Shown here: piece after piece, positions 10,245 to 21,624 of the stretch
How positions within the stretch are numbered: the stretch's first letter is position 1
How the letters are laid out: every line of letters starts with the position of its first letter
Assembly (NCBI GenBank): GCA_022559845.1
Contig: CM040128.1
Coordinates: forward strand, 72,107,247 to 72,171,246
DNA from: Amorphophallus konjac
Lineage: Eukaryota; Streptophyta; Magnoliopsida; Alismatales; Araceae
Reading direction: 5' to 3'
DNA: 64,000 nt
The notes under the pieces: model-generated
Database searches by the model: none
Told to the model about the DNA's origin: nothing
Seen by the model: only the letters and a program-made list of their open reading frames with translations
Made by a program: the position numbers and the translations under genes

Positions 10245-11638
10245 CGGCACCGGCTTAGGTTAACCTTGCTCAACCCCCGGTTCCCGATGCCGGGTGGTCT
10301 ATGATGACGACGGTTCAGTACAACAAGTTTCGGTCCTCCACCACAACTACCGCGCCCCCTCCACTCCCACCATCCTTACACCCACATATCAAAACTCTCC
10401 TCCACCTGCTAGATCACTCGTCCTTCCATCTGCTACCCCTTTTACCTCCACTCCATCACCAACCTCTCGCCCATTGCTCGTCACCCCCGCTGCCATTACT
10501 ACGACTAGCCTCCGCCCGCGCCTCCACTTACCTTTACACCTCCACCTCCGCCTGCGCCAACCATCACCGTGCCCACAACTAACCCTCCGCCCATTATTCT
10601 TTCACCACAACCCGTTATCTCCCCCGCACCCCTTTCCACCCCACTCATCCATCCCATCGGGCCCATTATACCGTCATCAGGTGCCGTGCCGGCACAGAAT
10701 CTCACCCTGTGGAGCAAGCGTTTGTTTCATCGCAATTATGCTTCTACTTCCAATCCCCAGCCTTCTCAACCGGTTGTCGATCAAGAAGAGACTGAGCCAT
10801 TACCGGGTACCCAATATGATTTGTTGCATCACTTAGACCGGGTGCCCGCCAAAATATATGTGCTGGAGCTTATAAAGAGATCTACCCTTCACCAAGATGC
10901 ACTAAGAAATTTTCTTCAGAAGGTGATGGTTAGTGAAGATGCGGCACCGGCTCTGGTTAACCTTGTTCAACCCCCGGCTCTTGATGCCGGGTGGTCCTAT
11001 GATGACGACGGTTCAGTACAATAAGTCTCGGCCCTCCACCACAACTACCGCACCTCCTCCACTCCCACCATCCTTACGCCCACATACCAAAACTCTCCTC
11101 CACCTGCTAGAGCACTCGTCCTTCCATCCACTACCCCTTTTACCTCCACTCCATCAACAACCTCTCGCCCATTACTCGTCACCCCCGCTACCATCACAAC
11201 GACTAGCCCTCCGCCCATGTCTCCACTTACCTTAACACCCACAACTAACCCTCCGCCCATTATCCTTTCACCACAACCCATTATCTTCACTCCCACTACC
11301 ATTATTCTCACCGTACCCTCTTCCACGCCACTCATCCATCCCATCGGGCCCATTATACCGTCATCAGGTGTCGTGTAGGCACAGAACCTTGACCTGCGGG
11401 GCGGGTGTTTGTTTCATCGCAATTATGCTTCTACTTCCCATCCCCAGCCTTCTCAACCGGCTGTCGATCAAGAAGAGACTGAGCCACTACCGGGTACCTA
11501 ATATGATTTGTTGCATCACTTAGACCGGGTGCCCGCCAAAATATATGTGCTGGAGCTTATAAAAAGATCTACCCTTCACCAAGATGCACTAAGAAATTTT
11601 CTTCAGAAGGTGATGGTTAATGAAGATGTGGCAGCTGA
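10245..11638 (+). repeat. Tandem duplication of the Gag-tail linker in copy B
   Basis: Two units of about 697 bp, beginning at 10245 and 10942, each starting with CGGCACCGGCT. Copy A has a single unit at the matching place (about 5100-5800). The second unit has lost about 40 bp of the Pro-rich part. The shared 11-base word at the joint suggests slippage or microhomology-mediated duplication. Confidence 0.75.
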
Positions 11639-11639
11639 T

Positions 11640-12136
11640 AGTTTACCTACAGCATTGGCTACAATTTCCAAGGGACCAGCAATCACATTATCCTAGAACG
11701 AGCTAGCACCTCCGAAAGCTCGACAGATGCCGCTTTGCATTCCTATCATTTTGAACAAAGTTATCATTGATGTGGCATTAGTAGACACAGGGGCATCTAT
11801 CAATGTTGGCCCGCTCAGCACTCTCAAGTCCTGCAATTTATCAGAAGAACTTCTACGCCCTACTCCGACTACCATAGCAGCTTATGACAATTCACGAAGA
11901 GCATGTCACGGGGTTGTTACCATTCAGGCTGAGCTTGGGCCTCTTACTATGCCCATTGAATTTTATGTGCTGGACATTGACCCTATGTTCAAGGCTATCT
12001 TGGGTCGTCCGTGGATTGATACTCTTAGCTCCGTGCCATCCACTGCTCATCAGTACCTCAAATTCCCCTTTCAAGGGAGGGTGGTTAAGGTGAAAAGCTT
12101 GTCCACGGTACAGTCAGTAAAGGCTATATCGGAGAA
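11640..12136 (+). pseudogene. Aspartic protease of copy B, cut by E1
   Basis: The 11727-12136 segment keeps Asp-Thr-Gly-Ala and ILGRPW, as in copy A. The open frame continues past 12141 only because it reads into the E1 LTR; those last codons are not part of the protease. TAG at 11695 interrupts the upstream frame. The continuation of the gene lies at 51357 on the other side of E1. Confidence 0.8.
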
Positions 12137-12141
12137 GATTT

Positions 12142-12892
12142 TGTTGTGCCCCTGTGGTCATTTGATATTCATGGTTTTGATAATGGCTAAACACTATAAG
12201 TCATTGATGTTTTCCACTCTTATTTGACTAAAATACTTGATGCTTTCTCATGACAGTTAAGCCAAGGAATGGAGTGGAGATGGCAAAAGTGAGCCTAATG
12301 ATCGCACCCAAGCAATGATGAAAATCCCTTTAAGAAGAGTCAACACTTGGTACAAAAGGTCGATGCATAATGAAGCATAGCCAAGAGAACACAAGGTCAA
12401 AGACTCAGTAGAAATCCTCAAGATTCTACCCAGTTTGATGCCACAGACGTGAATGGGCTGCTAAAGGGATTAAGGGACTGAGCGGGAGAAATCTGGGATT
12501 TCCCCAGTTGGCGATCGACCGCCGATCCAGGACCGGTCGACCGGCAGCAGTGGTCAACCTCCCAGTAAGGGGCGGTCAACCGAATTTACCATCAACGAAA
12601 AGCTCCAACCCTGTAAAATTCCGGTAGACCACCAGACCCTACCGGTCGACCACCAGCCCCGATGCAACAATGTCTGACTTTGTTTTCCACCTCGAGGCCA
12701 GCCCTTTTTCTTGGATTTGTTTAGTCCTAAAGTCACCCAATCCCCCATGGATGTGGATCTGGTCAGGAGGATGTCTATGGATCATTCAAAGTCTATAAAA
12801 TACATACAAGAGGGTTAGAAACCCTAATGAATCAAGAGGGATCAAGAGAGATCAAAGGAGGCTAGAGAGGAGGTTGGAAGAAGAGGTACTGT
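12142..12892 (+). mobile_element. E1 5' LTR, first part
   Basis: First 751 bases of the E1 5' LTR, ending at the ACTGT target site of E2. It contains GGTCGACC-type palindromes around 12515-12660 and a TATAAAA box at 12794-12800. Matches 49871-50586. The 3' LTR lacks about 28 bases of this copy near 12490. Confidence 0.9.
12794..12800 (+). promoter_or_regulatory. E1 LTR TATA box
   Basis: TATAAAA within ATTCAAAGTCTATAAAA, conserved in the solo LTR (43471-43477) and in the E1 3' LTR (50500-50506). Confidence 0.7.
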
Positions 12893-14524
12893 TGTTGTGC
12901 CCCTGTAGTTTTGATGATAGCAAACACTATGAGTCACAAGTCTACACATCCTTTGCTGTGTTAGTTAATAAAGTCTATGCATGTAGCAAGGTCTGTACAT
13001 CGTTCATGCATATATAGTGTCTTGCACGCAAAGTCTATACACTCCGTTGCATACAGACGTAAGGCAATGTCATGTACTCAAAGTCCATACATGCACACGC
13101 ATAGTCTGTGCATTGTGCATTCATGCTTAACTCCAGACTTAGCAAGTCTGTACAACGTTTGCATATTGAACATAAAGTATGTACAATGGTTGACGGCATG
13201 TCAGTGCATTCATTTTTGTTGTGCATACTTCACCTTATGCACACTGCATTACACATCAGCAAGTCTGTACAACGTTTGCACATTACACACGTTCAAAGTC
13301 TGTACATCCGTGGATGACATGCCTGAGCATTCAGTATTTGCTTCAATGATAAGTCAGTGCATGATAAGATCCGTCTCACTTAGCATCTCATGTTGTGTCT
13401 CATGCAAGTATGTACCTCGTCTGTCCGCACACACAAGTCTATACATTCTTTGCAGTTCTGCGTCTCATGTTGCGTCTCACTTAGTGTCTCATGTTGTGTC
13501 TAATGCAAGTATGTACATCGTCTGTCTGCACAAGTCTATACATCCGCATGCTAGGAAGTCTGCACAAGTCTATACATCTGCATGCTAGCAAGTCTGCACA
13601 TGGCTGCTTTGATGCTGCATCAAGTCTATACATCGTTGCTTGTTCATGCATCATTTCTAAAGTCTGTACATCCTTTAGTGGCGTATCAATGCAACGTTTG
13701 AACTTTACATCGGCCAAGTCTATACATTGCCGCCTGTGCTTGTATCACTTGTCAAGTCTATACATTGCCGCTTGTTCAAACTTCAGACTTACTTGATGCA
13801 TTCTTTTCTTTTCCATCAGAGTTGATTCAAACTGACATCAAATTTAACCTAACAGGACTTATACTCGAGGAGCTTAATGAAGGCACGTGATCGGAGGATA
13901 AGGGGAGTACTAGGATCGTGACACGTGTATTGAAGCCTGCTGAAATGCTGCCACGTGGTCAAGGCTCTCTGGGCGGGAATCTGGAAGCCACACGCCCTCC
14001 TAATTGCTGCTGGTATAAAATGAAGACTTCTCCATCAGGAGAAGGTGATCGTGATAGAAGAAGCAGAAGCAAAGAGATAGCCTACACGATCCAGAAGAAG
14101 AGAAAAGAAAGAAGAAGAGAAAGAAAGAATCAGAGAGTGAGAAGAGAAAGAGGAAGAGAAGAAGGCAAGAGAGTCTGGAGAGTTTCAAGAGAGTTTGTTC
14201 CTCAGATCTTTGGTTCAAAACCAGATCTGAGTTTGCTTAATTGTTTGAGCTTCATTCCCTGCAGGGATATATTTTGTGCTTTATCGTATACAGCTTTCTG
14301 TTGCTGTCTTGTTTCCCATTTTGTGTTTTCTTTTCAAACCTTTCTTCAAGCTATTTTCCAGCAGTGCAAGCTGTGATGCACAGCGGCGAGGTGGATACCT
14401 CGGACGGCTAAGCTGTATTACCCAGCGGAGCAAGCTGTGTTGCTCAGCGTTTGCAGTGGAGGATTCCACTGGTCGGGTTAAGCTGTAGTCCCCAGCGGTT
14501 GCAGAGGTGTATCCTCTGGACAGG
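12893..14524 (+). mobile_element. E2 5' LTR, first part
   Basis: Contains the AAGTCTATACATC repeat array (about 12930-13790), G-boxes, TATA box, a purine-rich stretch (14035-14190) and a run of AAGCTGT...CAGCGG units (14350-14510). Ends at the ACAGG target site of E3 (14520-14524); the LTR continues at 21213. Confidence 0.9.
13884..14020 (+). promoter_or_regulatory. E2 5' LTR core promoter
   Basis: CACGTG at 13884-13889, 13922-13927 and 13952-13957, then TATAAAA at 14014-14020. Same layout as 601-745 and 27064-27200. Confidence 0.7.
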
Positions 14525-16611
14525 TGACGCGGAACGGGACTAATAAGGGACTGGACCTACTATGAAGACCAAGTGCGGCCAGCACTCACACGTGACAAGG
14601 CAAGCCGAGTGAACGACTTCCGTACTATTCCTCCGGGGAGAGGCGTCTCTCAACAAGAAACCCAAGTCCACGGCCGTCCCTATGAGGGAAGCGAGTGGAT
14701 CAAAGCGGCAAAGGAGCCGACGCGCAACTATAGGAGTCCAGTCCGAGTTCGGTGCTCGACTGGGGCCACGGAATGGGAATACTCTCGCTCACGATCTCGC
14801 GGTGTTTAATGCTAGCTAGGATCCCTACTCTCTCACGCGGCATGCAATAATCACATACTAGTAAAGCAGAATGCCGAAGGGGGAGCGTCGCACGTACCTC
14901 CACGCCTAGGCGTGGGGAAGGAACCCCGGCCGAGACCGACAACCCCGATACACACAATGAAAGAAAAGTACAAGCCAGCAATGGTGCCCACTCCTCGCAG
15001 GGAGATAACAGGCTACAACAACTCCATTCGGGGTGGCCGATACACGGGCTGACGGGCGGCACTCGGTGGAGTGGTTGATCGCGAGGAAGGCCCGGACGCC
15101 GACCGGCAGAATCGCAGCAACGCGCGACTCGGCGAAAAGGGCTCTCACGGTCCGCTCCGGGGTCCGATTGGGGTGCCGTCAGTGACGACGCGCAGTTAGG
15201 TCGCAGGAGGAAGCCTCGGCCAAAGGGCGCCCTCAGAATCCGATCGTGGAAGCCGTGGCCGCACCTGCAAGTGGGGACAAGAAAGCTGCCTCCAGAACCG
15301 CGCTGTCGAGCGGGGAAAATGGTAACTCGCTGTTCTGGAAGGCGGACGAGGCTCCGCTTGAGGGAGGACGCTGGGGACGCAGAGCAGCAGGTCCGGACCA
15401 AAGGGCTCGACCAGATCTGGTCGAGGTTGGACGCCGTGAACTCGGGAAGTCGCCGGGTCTTCTGGCGCCGGGTGGACTGGACAGATCCGCGCGACCTCAC
15501 GGGAACGGACGCCACGAACAGCTCGGGCGTCGGAAGGAGACGAGGTTGGCGGCGTTGGAAAGAGGACGACGAGAGGTACCAACCCTGAAAAAATCAGCTC
15601 CAAACTCGGCGTCGTGCGTCCTGTGGGATTTTCGCAAGGAGGAGGTAGGATCTGGGCGCGCAGAGATGGAGGCTCCTGCGCTAGCTCACGAGGAAATCCG
15701 CCACGGGTGGTGCCGACCTCGGATCGAGGCGAAACCAAGGCCCACGCGTCGCTGACTTGTAGACGTATCCACAGAAAAAGGAGGGGGCCCAGATTCGATC
15801 AGCACCAGACGGGGTCGCCGCTGCAACTCGGGGCTGAATCTGGAACTCACGAATTGAACCGGAGACGACGTAGAAGAGGGAGGGAACCTCGGCGTCGCAC
15901 CGAGGGGATGGGGCGTCGCACCCCGGGGTTGCTCCCGTCGCAGGAGCTGTGGAGGAGGAGAGGGTCGCCCTCTCCAAGAGGTGGATGCGCAAAAGGCTCC
16001 TCAAGAAATTGTTTGATTGTTCATTAATTTGAAAAAGAGGAAAATACAAGGGTTATATACCCGGGGGGGGGGGAAACTAGGGTTTCAACCTAGCCACATG
16101 GGGGGTGGGGGCGCAAATGGGAGGAGGGGTGGGCCCCAACTCCCTCCATTCAAGGGGGGTTGCGACCAGCCCTCCCTCCAATCAAGGAGGGTGCGCTCAA
16201 GTGAGGCAAGGGGGGGAGAGTGGAAAGGGGAAAGGGGGGGGGGGCGCCCAAAAAGGAAGGCGGCTGCTACCTCCTCCACTTGGAGGAGGTGGGATGCGCC
16301 CAAAACCCTAACCCTAGGGGTGGGTGCGCAAATCCCCACATGGGCCAAGGAGGAGTGGAGCACAAGATGGCCCACTAACCCTTTGCCCTCTAAATAAGCC
16401 TACAAAGCATAAAAAAATGTCCAATTGGCCTACAAGGGCCCACAACTAGAAAGCAGTGTCCACGTAGGGACTAATCCAAGGCCCAACATGGCCTAAAGCA
16501 TGAAAAAATAAATAGGGATAACTCTGCTAATCTGCTAGATGATCGCCGAGCCAAAGGGATGCCGGCATGCTCCGTGTGCTCCGTCGAGTGATGCGGCGTG
16601 TGTCCTCACCA
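14525..16611 (-). mobile_element. E3 3' LTR (minus orientation)
   Basis: Nearly identical to 19124-21207. Contains the last 28 codons and the stop of the E3 frame, as is common in chromoviruses whose gene runs into the LTR. A purine-rich GGGGAGAAT tract (minus strand) adjoins it at 16612-16620. A minus-strand TATATAA lies at about 16053-16059. The many open frames in it, on both strands, are not genes. Confidence 0.9.
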
Positions 16612-18764
16612 ATTCTCCCCGGGTGGGAAGAGCTCGACCCTGTCGAGTAAGGGTCACGGTCGCTCAAGTAACGCTCCAGCAGGTCCGGGTCGATCCGCTC
16701 CAGCTCTCCACGTGTGATCCAGGTGTCGTCTGTCGCAGGGCGCCCTCTCCAACGCACTAGAAAGCGTTGGTAGGCTCCGCTCCTGGTCGTGGTCACCTGC
16801 TCATCCAGTATGTAATCTACATGCTCGCGTGTCTGTAATGGGGCTGGAGGAGGTGGACGCTCAGAAGGTGTGATGCTCTCAACAGGAGGGGTAGGCCCAA
16901 AAAGCTCACTGGGAATCACCGCGGGATCCCGATATGCCACCAGATCTGAAACATTGAACGTCGAACAGATCCCATAGTCGTCTGGCAGCTCAATCTCATA
17001 CGCATTCGACCCAATTCGCTTCAAGACTCGAAAGGGTCCGGCACCGCGGTCCTGGAGTTTCTTCACGGCCCCCGAAGGGAACCGTTCAGGTCTAACCCTG
17101 ATCATGACGTACTCTCCCACTTGGAACTCACGGGTGCGTCGATGCGCATCAGCTAGATCCTTATAACGTGCGTTGCTGGCCTCGAGGTGGTGATGATGCA
17201 GACTCCGAACTAGCTGTGTTGACTCACACCTATGTGAATGCAGTGGTGGTCCTGGACATCCAAACACAGACCTAGCATACCTATGACTCCTACATGATTG
17301 GACAACACGGGGAGGACCAGGACAACCAAAGTTGTATCTATCATGCATGGGTGTCCTACGGAATGTGGTAGACTCATGGGGACTAAATTGCCCAAACTCA
17401 CTCATGACATTCCCTATATGAGACAAACCCCTATATGATGGTGGACATGAAGTAACATGGGGAAGAGACATGTGTCCCTGGCCTCCTAAGCTCGGGCATC
17501 TGGATGCCGGTAGGGTGAGGTGTTGACTAGAAGGCCTAGGTGGTGTATGATAGTGGACCTCCTCGACAAGGTGGGGAAAAGAATATGGGTCGAGAGGCTC
17601 ACTAGGGAGGGGATCGAAAGGGTCAAAGAAATGATGACCCCTCCCGACAGGTCCCTTCACTATACTTGCCCATGTGCGACATTCGCCCAGGTGCAGATAA
17701 TCACCTTCAGGCACTCTCATGTATGGGGCAAGAGGCTCATGAGGAAGGCAAGGAAGGCAAGGTTCCTCCCTCGGGACCGTGAAACCATAAGCGGGGACAA
17801 AATCAACCTCCACGGGTATAGGAAATAATAAAAGGACCTCGGATGTGATATGTCCTATGGTGTAGACCGAGGTAATAGACCCCAAAGCAGGGAGTGTAAA
17901 GCTATGACTATAGGGTTGGTCAGACCCTAAGGTCAACATATAAGTCAACTCCCATTGATAATCTAAACTCCTAAGGAAGTCCTTCACATTTTCAAGAAAG
18001 CAGAAGGACCGAAAAGTGGTGTGAAAGGAGTTAAGGGGTATTATTGGGAGGGCTGGTCCCATGGGTGTATAGCAAGGAATGGAGACATCTAGAAGTGGAC
18101 CCTCCCTTAACCAGCTAGCTAAAGACTCACCAATGACCAGTTCACCCTCGGAAGGTAAGAATGTCTCTATATGAGGGTCTAAGGGTGAAGCCTCTCTCTC
18201 GGGAGGGGAAACGGAGTCCTCTATGATGTGGAGGGGATCACTCCCTAACTCCTCAACCTCAGTTAGGTACTCCTCAATCAACTGCTGTTCAGCCTCGTAA
18301 CTCACTGGAACAAACCCAGGTGATGACATGGAGGTGGTCGGCGTAACGCCGTCATGGAAGACAAACTCACCGGGAAGGTGAGATGGGTGTAAGGTGCAGG
18401 TCCTCCTATCCAGGTCGATGGTCGCCCTTCTTTCCTCCAACCAAGTTCGCCCTAAAATGATGCATGGACCAGCAAGTGTGCTGATCTTGCACCAAGCGCC
18501 ATCGAAATATTTAACGGGGCCAAACCACCGTTGAAACTCGATAAAAGCTAAACCATCACGGAGAACAATCTCCCCAGTCTTAGAGAGTGACTCAATAATG
18601 TCTTGTGAGACACAGTTAGACGACACCCTACTGATGAAGTCGATCTCCGTATGCTTCCCATTAGGTAGGATGGCAGTGGACATGACAGGGCGCTGGAATG
18701 ACTCGGTCATCGGTATAGGGATCGGGTCTCCCGACGACTGAGGGCGCTGGAATGACTCGGTCAT
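16527..18764 (-). CDS. E3 protein: protease-like segment, integrase C-terminus and chromodomain
   Basis: Unbroken 745-codon frame from an ATG at 18764. Residues 1-26 hold two copies of MTESFQRP from a 54-bp tandem repeat. Residues 31-125 resemble a retropepsin in outline, including ILGRTWL (103-109), but the Asp-Ser/Thr-Gly site is replaced by FISRVSSN, so no protease activity is expected. Residues 130-540 are Pro/His/Ser-rich and unrecognised. Residues 547-615 are an integrase C-terminal domain (GEYVMI, GPFRVL, NAYEIELP, FNVSDL). Residues 648-705 are a chromodomain, which in chromoviruses guides integration to modified histone marks. RT, RNase H and the integrase DDE core are missing, so it must be mobilised in trans. 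The intact frame suggests recent or continuing selection, or simply youth. Confidence 0.8.
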   Translation of the reverse strand: MTESFQRPQSSGDPIPIPMTESFQRPVMSTAILPNGKHTEIDFISRVSSNCVSQDIIESLSKTGEIVLRDGLAFIEFQRWFGPVKYFDGAWCKISTLAGPCIILGRTWLEERRATIDLDRRTCTLHPSHLPGEFVFHDGVTPTTSMSSPGFVPVSYEAEQQLIEEYLTEVEELGSDPLHIIEDSVSPPEREASPLDPHIETFLPSEGELVIGESLASWLREGPLLDVSIPCYTPMGPALPIIPLNSFHTTFRSFCFLENVKDFLRSLDYQWELTYMLTLGSDQPYSHSFTLPALGSITSVYTIGHITSEVLLLFPIPVEVDFVPAYGFTVPREEPCLPCLPHEPLAPYMRVPEGDYLHLGECRTWASIVKGPVGRGHHFFDPFDPLPSEPLDPYSFPHLVEEVHYHTPPRPSSQHLTLPASRCPSLGGQGHMSLPHVTSCPPSYRGLSHIGNVMSEFGQFSPHESTTFRRTPMHDRYNFGCPGPPRVVQSCRSHRYARSVFGCPGPPLHSHRCESTQLVRSLHHHHLEASNARYKDLADAHRRTREFQVGEYVMIRVRPERFPSGAVKKLQDRGAGPFRVLKRIGSNAYEIELPDDYGICSTFNVSDLVAYRDPAVIPSELFGPTPPVESITPSERPPPPAPLQTREHVDYILDEQVTTTRSGAYQRFLVRWRGRPATDDTWITRGELERIDPDLLERYLSDRDPYSTGSSSSHPGRIGEDTRRITRRSTRSMPASLWLGDHLAD

Positions 18765-18795
18765 CGGTATAGGGATCGGGTCTCCCGACTACTGA
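18688..18795 (-). repeat. 54-bp tandem duplication at the start of the E3 frame
   Basis: Two units, 18688-18741 and 18742-18795, almost identical. The period of 54 is a multiple of three, so the frame stays open and the protein starts with a duplicated 18-residue segment. Confidence 0.85.
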
Positions 18796-19106
18796 GTGGT
18801 AGGGGCGACACTTAGGGGTCGTACCATAAGAGCATCGAATCGGGCCAATAGGGATGACTAATCTGACATGTGGGCTCGAGGAACCACCATGGGGTTGGCG
18901 CGGAGCTGGACATGCAAGACTCAATGAGACAAGGACAAAACTCTAACTAGACACAAACCTAACATTACAATGCAATGGTGGGTTACCTAGATGAACTAAG
19001 AGACTCAATGCAACCTAGATAACTCTAAGGCCTCAATTGCACCCTAGACAACCTAAAGACTCGAATGACCTAAGACCCCAATTTTTTAGAACAAACTGGT
19101 TCCCTA
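18765..19106 (-). other. E3 leader
   Basis: About 340 bases between primer site and ATG, without a coding frame. Nothing further recognised. Confidence 0.6.
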
Positions 19107-19119
19107 GGCTCTGATACCA
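19107..19119 (-). promoter_or_regulatory. E3 primer binding site (tRNA-iMet)
   Basis: On the minus strand it reads TGGTATCAGAGCC, the complement of initiator tRNA-Met 3' end, four bases inside the LTR border at 19124. This fixes the element's orientation. Confidence 0.9.
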
Positions 19120-19123
19120 AATT

Positions 19124-21207
19124 TGACGCGGAACGGGACTAATAAGGGACTGGACCTACTATGAAGACCAAGTGCGGCCAGCACTCACACGTGACAAGGC
19201 AAGCCGAGTGAACGACTTCCGTACTATTCCTCCGGGGAGAGGCGTCTCTCAACAAGAAACCCAAGTCCACGACCGTCCCTATGAGGGAAGCGAGTGGATC
19301 AAAGCGGCAAAGGAGCCGACGCGCAACTATAGGAGTCCAGTCCGAGTTCGGTGCTCGACTGGGGCCACGGAATGGGAATACTCTCGCTCACGATCTCGCG
19401 GTGTTTAATGCTAGCTAGGATCCCTACTCTCTCACGCGGCATGCAATAATCACATACTAGTAAAGCAGAATGCCGAAGGGGGAGCGTCGCACGTACCTCC
19501 ACGCCTAGGCGTGGGGAAGGAACCCCGGCCGAGACCGACAACCCCGATACACACAATGAAAGAAAAGTACAAGCCAGCAATGGTGCCCACTCCTCGCAGG
19601 GAGATAACAGGCTACAACAACTCCATTCGGGGTGGCCGATACACGGGCTGACGGGCGGCACTCGGTGGAGTGGTTGATCGCGAGGAAGGCCCGGACGCCG
19701 ACCGGCAGAATCGCAGCAACGCGCGACTCGGCGAAAAGGGCTCTCACGGTCCGCTCCGGGGTCCGATTGGGGTGCCGTCAGCGACGACGCGCAGTTAGGT
19801 CGCAGGAGGAAGCCTCGGCCAAAGGGCGCCCTCAGAATCCGATCGTGGAAGCCGTGGCCGCACCTGCAAGTGGGGACAAGAAAGCTGCCTCCAGAACCGC
19901 GCTGTCGAGCGGGGAAAATGGTAACTCGCTGTTCTGGAAGGCGAACGAGGCTCCGCTTGAGGGAGGACGCTGGGGACGCAGAGCAGCAGGTCCGGACCAA
20001 AGGGCTCGACCAGATCTGGTCGAGGTTGGACGCCGTGAACTCGGGAAGTCGCCGGGTCTTCTGGCGCCGGGTGGACTGGACAGATCCGCGCGACCTCACG
20101 GGAACGGACGCCACGAACAGCTCGGGCGTCAGAAGGAGACGAGGTTGGCGGCGTTGGAAAGAGGACGACGAGAGGTACCAACCCTGAAAAAATCAGCTCC
20201 AAACTCGGCGTTGTGCGTCCTGTGGGATTTTCTCAAGGAGGAGGTAGGATCTGGGCGCGCAGAGATGGAGGCTCCTGCGCTAGCTCACGAGGAAATCCGC
20301 CACGGGTGGTGCCGACCTCGGATCGAGGCGAAACCAAGGCCCACGCGTCGCTGACTTGTAGACGTATCCACAGAAAAAGGAGGGGGCCCAGATTCGATCA
20401 GCACCAGACGGGGTCGCCGCTGCAACTCGGGGCTGAATCTGGAACTCACGAATTGAACCGGAGACGACGTAGAAGAGGGAGGGAACCTCGGCGTCGCACC
20501 GAGGGGATGGGGCGTCGCACCCCGGGGTTGCTCCCGTCGCAGGAGCTGTGGAGGAGGAGAGGGTCTCCCTCTCCAAGAGGTGGATGCGCAAAAGGCTCCT
20601 CAAGAAATTGTTTGATTGTTCATTAATTTGAAAAAGAGGAAAATACAAGGGTTATATACCCGGGGGGGGGAACTAGGGTTTCAACCTAGCCACATGGGGG
20701 GTGGGGGCGCAAATGGGAGGTGGGGTGGGCCCCAACTCCCTCCATTCAAGGGGGGTTGCGACCAGCCCTCCCTCCAATCAAGGAGGGTGCGCTCAAGTGA
20801 GGCAAGGGGGGGAGAGTGGAAAGGGGAAAGGGGGGGGGGGCGCCCAAAAAGGAAGGCGGCTGCTACCTCCTCCACTTGGAGGAGGTGGGATGCGCCCAAA
20901 ACCCTAACCCTAGGGGTGGGTGCGCAAATCCCCACATGGGCCAAGGAGGAGTGGAGCACAAGATGGCCCACTAACCCTTTGCCCTCTAAATAAGCCTACA
21001 AAGCATAAAAAAATGTCCAATTGGCCTACAAGGGCCCACAACTAGAAAGCAGTGTCCACGCAGGGACTAATCCAAGGCCCAACATGGCCTAAAGCATGAA
21101 AAAATAAATAGGGATAACTCTGCTAATCTGCTAGATGATCGCCGAGCCAAAGGGATGCCGGCATGCTCCGTGTGCTCCGTCGAGTGATGCGGCGTGTGTC
21201 CTCACCA
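19124..21207 (-). mobile_element. E3 5' LTR (minus orientation)
   Basis: On the minus strand it begins TGGTGAGGAC and ends CCGCGTCA. The TATATAA box on the minus strand, at about 20652-20658 within GGTATATAACCC, would drive the element. G/C-rich, with poly-G runs around 20662 and 20830. Confidence 0.85.
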
Positions 21208-21212
21208 ACAGG

Positions 21213-21622
21213 TCAAGCTGTAATTCCTCAGCAGGCGAGACTAGGTCTTGGACAGTAAGCTGTGAAGCTCAGCGGTTGTAGGCTAAGCTGTAAGGCCCAG
21301 CGGACACAAGCTGTGTTGTGCAGCAGTAAGCCACACTTGGATTGAGTGTGGGGTGGACGTAGGTTTGTTGACCGAACCACCTAAAATCTGGTGTGTCATG
21401 TGTTTGTGTGATTGCTTATGATCTGATGTGCGATTGCTTTTCATGATTCTATTCTCAGATCGCTTTATTTATGCTCAGTTCAAACACTCTAGCTAGTGAT
21501 CTAGTAGATCAATTTAATTTCCGCATTAGAGCCTCATTGAACTGTTAAATTAGGTCATTGATCTATTCACCCCCTCTAGATCCACACTTCCTGGTGACAG
21601 AGTGCTTCCATCTAACACAACA
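21213..21622 (+). mobile_element. E2 5' LTR, second part
   Basis: Resumes after the E3 target duplication. Contains more AAGCTGT...CAGCGG units, the covarying helix module at 21331-21385 and the ATTCACCCCCTCTAGATCC end tract. Ends CACAACA at 21622. Confidence 0.9.
21331..21385 (+). other. Covarying helix module (copy 2 of 8)
   Basis: CCACACT (21331-21337) pairs with AGTGTGG (21345-21351). GGTGG (21352-21356) pairs with CCACC (21377-21381), enclosing GGTT/GACC. Compared with copy 1, the first stem has changed on both sides and still pairs. Confidence 0.7.
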
Positions 21623-21624
21623 GT

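Larger units (their letters stand above)
9837..12141 (+). mobile_element. Tat/Ogre-like gypsy, copy B, left part
   Basis: Starts abruptly inside the Gag tail, at the position equal to about 4690 of copy A; the two share TACCCTCCTTTGCC at the joint. It holds the zinc-knuckle region, a Pro-rich linker that is tandemly duplicated, and the protease. It is cut at 12141 by E1 and resumes at 51357 after the duplicated GATTT. In the knuckle region (about 9915-10070) copy B keeps the frame that copy A lost, apart from one Gln codon turned into TAG near 9976. Confidence 0.8.
14525..21207 (-). mobile_element. E3: non-autonomous chromodomain Ty3/gypsy element
   Basis: Flanked by the 5 bp duplication ACAGG (14520-14524, 21208-21212) inside the E2 5' LTR. 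LTRs are 14525-16611 and 19124-21207 (about 2.08 kb), with roughly ten substitutions between them plus poly-G length changes, so a recent insertion. The primer site on the minus strand and the gene order show minus orientation. The internal part is only 2.5 kb with one 745-codon frame. Gag, RT, RNase H and the integrase core are absent. It is the youngest element in the window by LTR identity and the third level of nesting. Confidence 0.9.

Noticed and set aside
12977..13588. 203-codon Cys/Ser/His-rich frame, partly repeated at 26415-26768
   Set aside because: It is the AAGTCTATACATC repeat array read as protein. The frame differs between the two LTRs.
14700..15515. 271-codon minus-strand frame, repeated at 19299-20114
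   Set aside because: Both copies are the same place in the two E3 LTRs. No domain is seen, and G/C-rich LTR sequence easily stays open.
19632..20354. 240-codon plus-strand frame
   Set aside because: LTR sequence of E3. In the other LTR the same stretch is broken into shorter frames.
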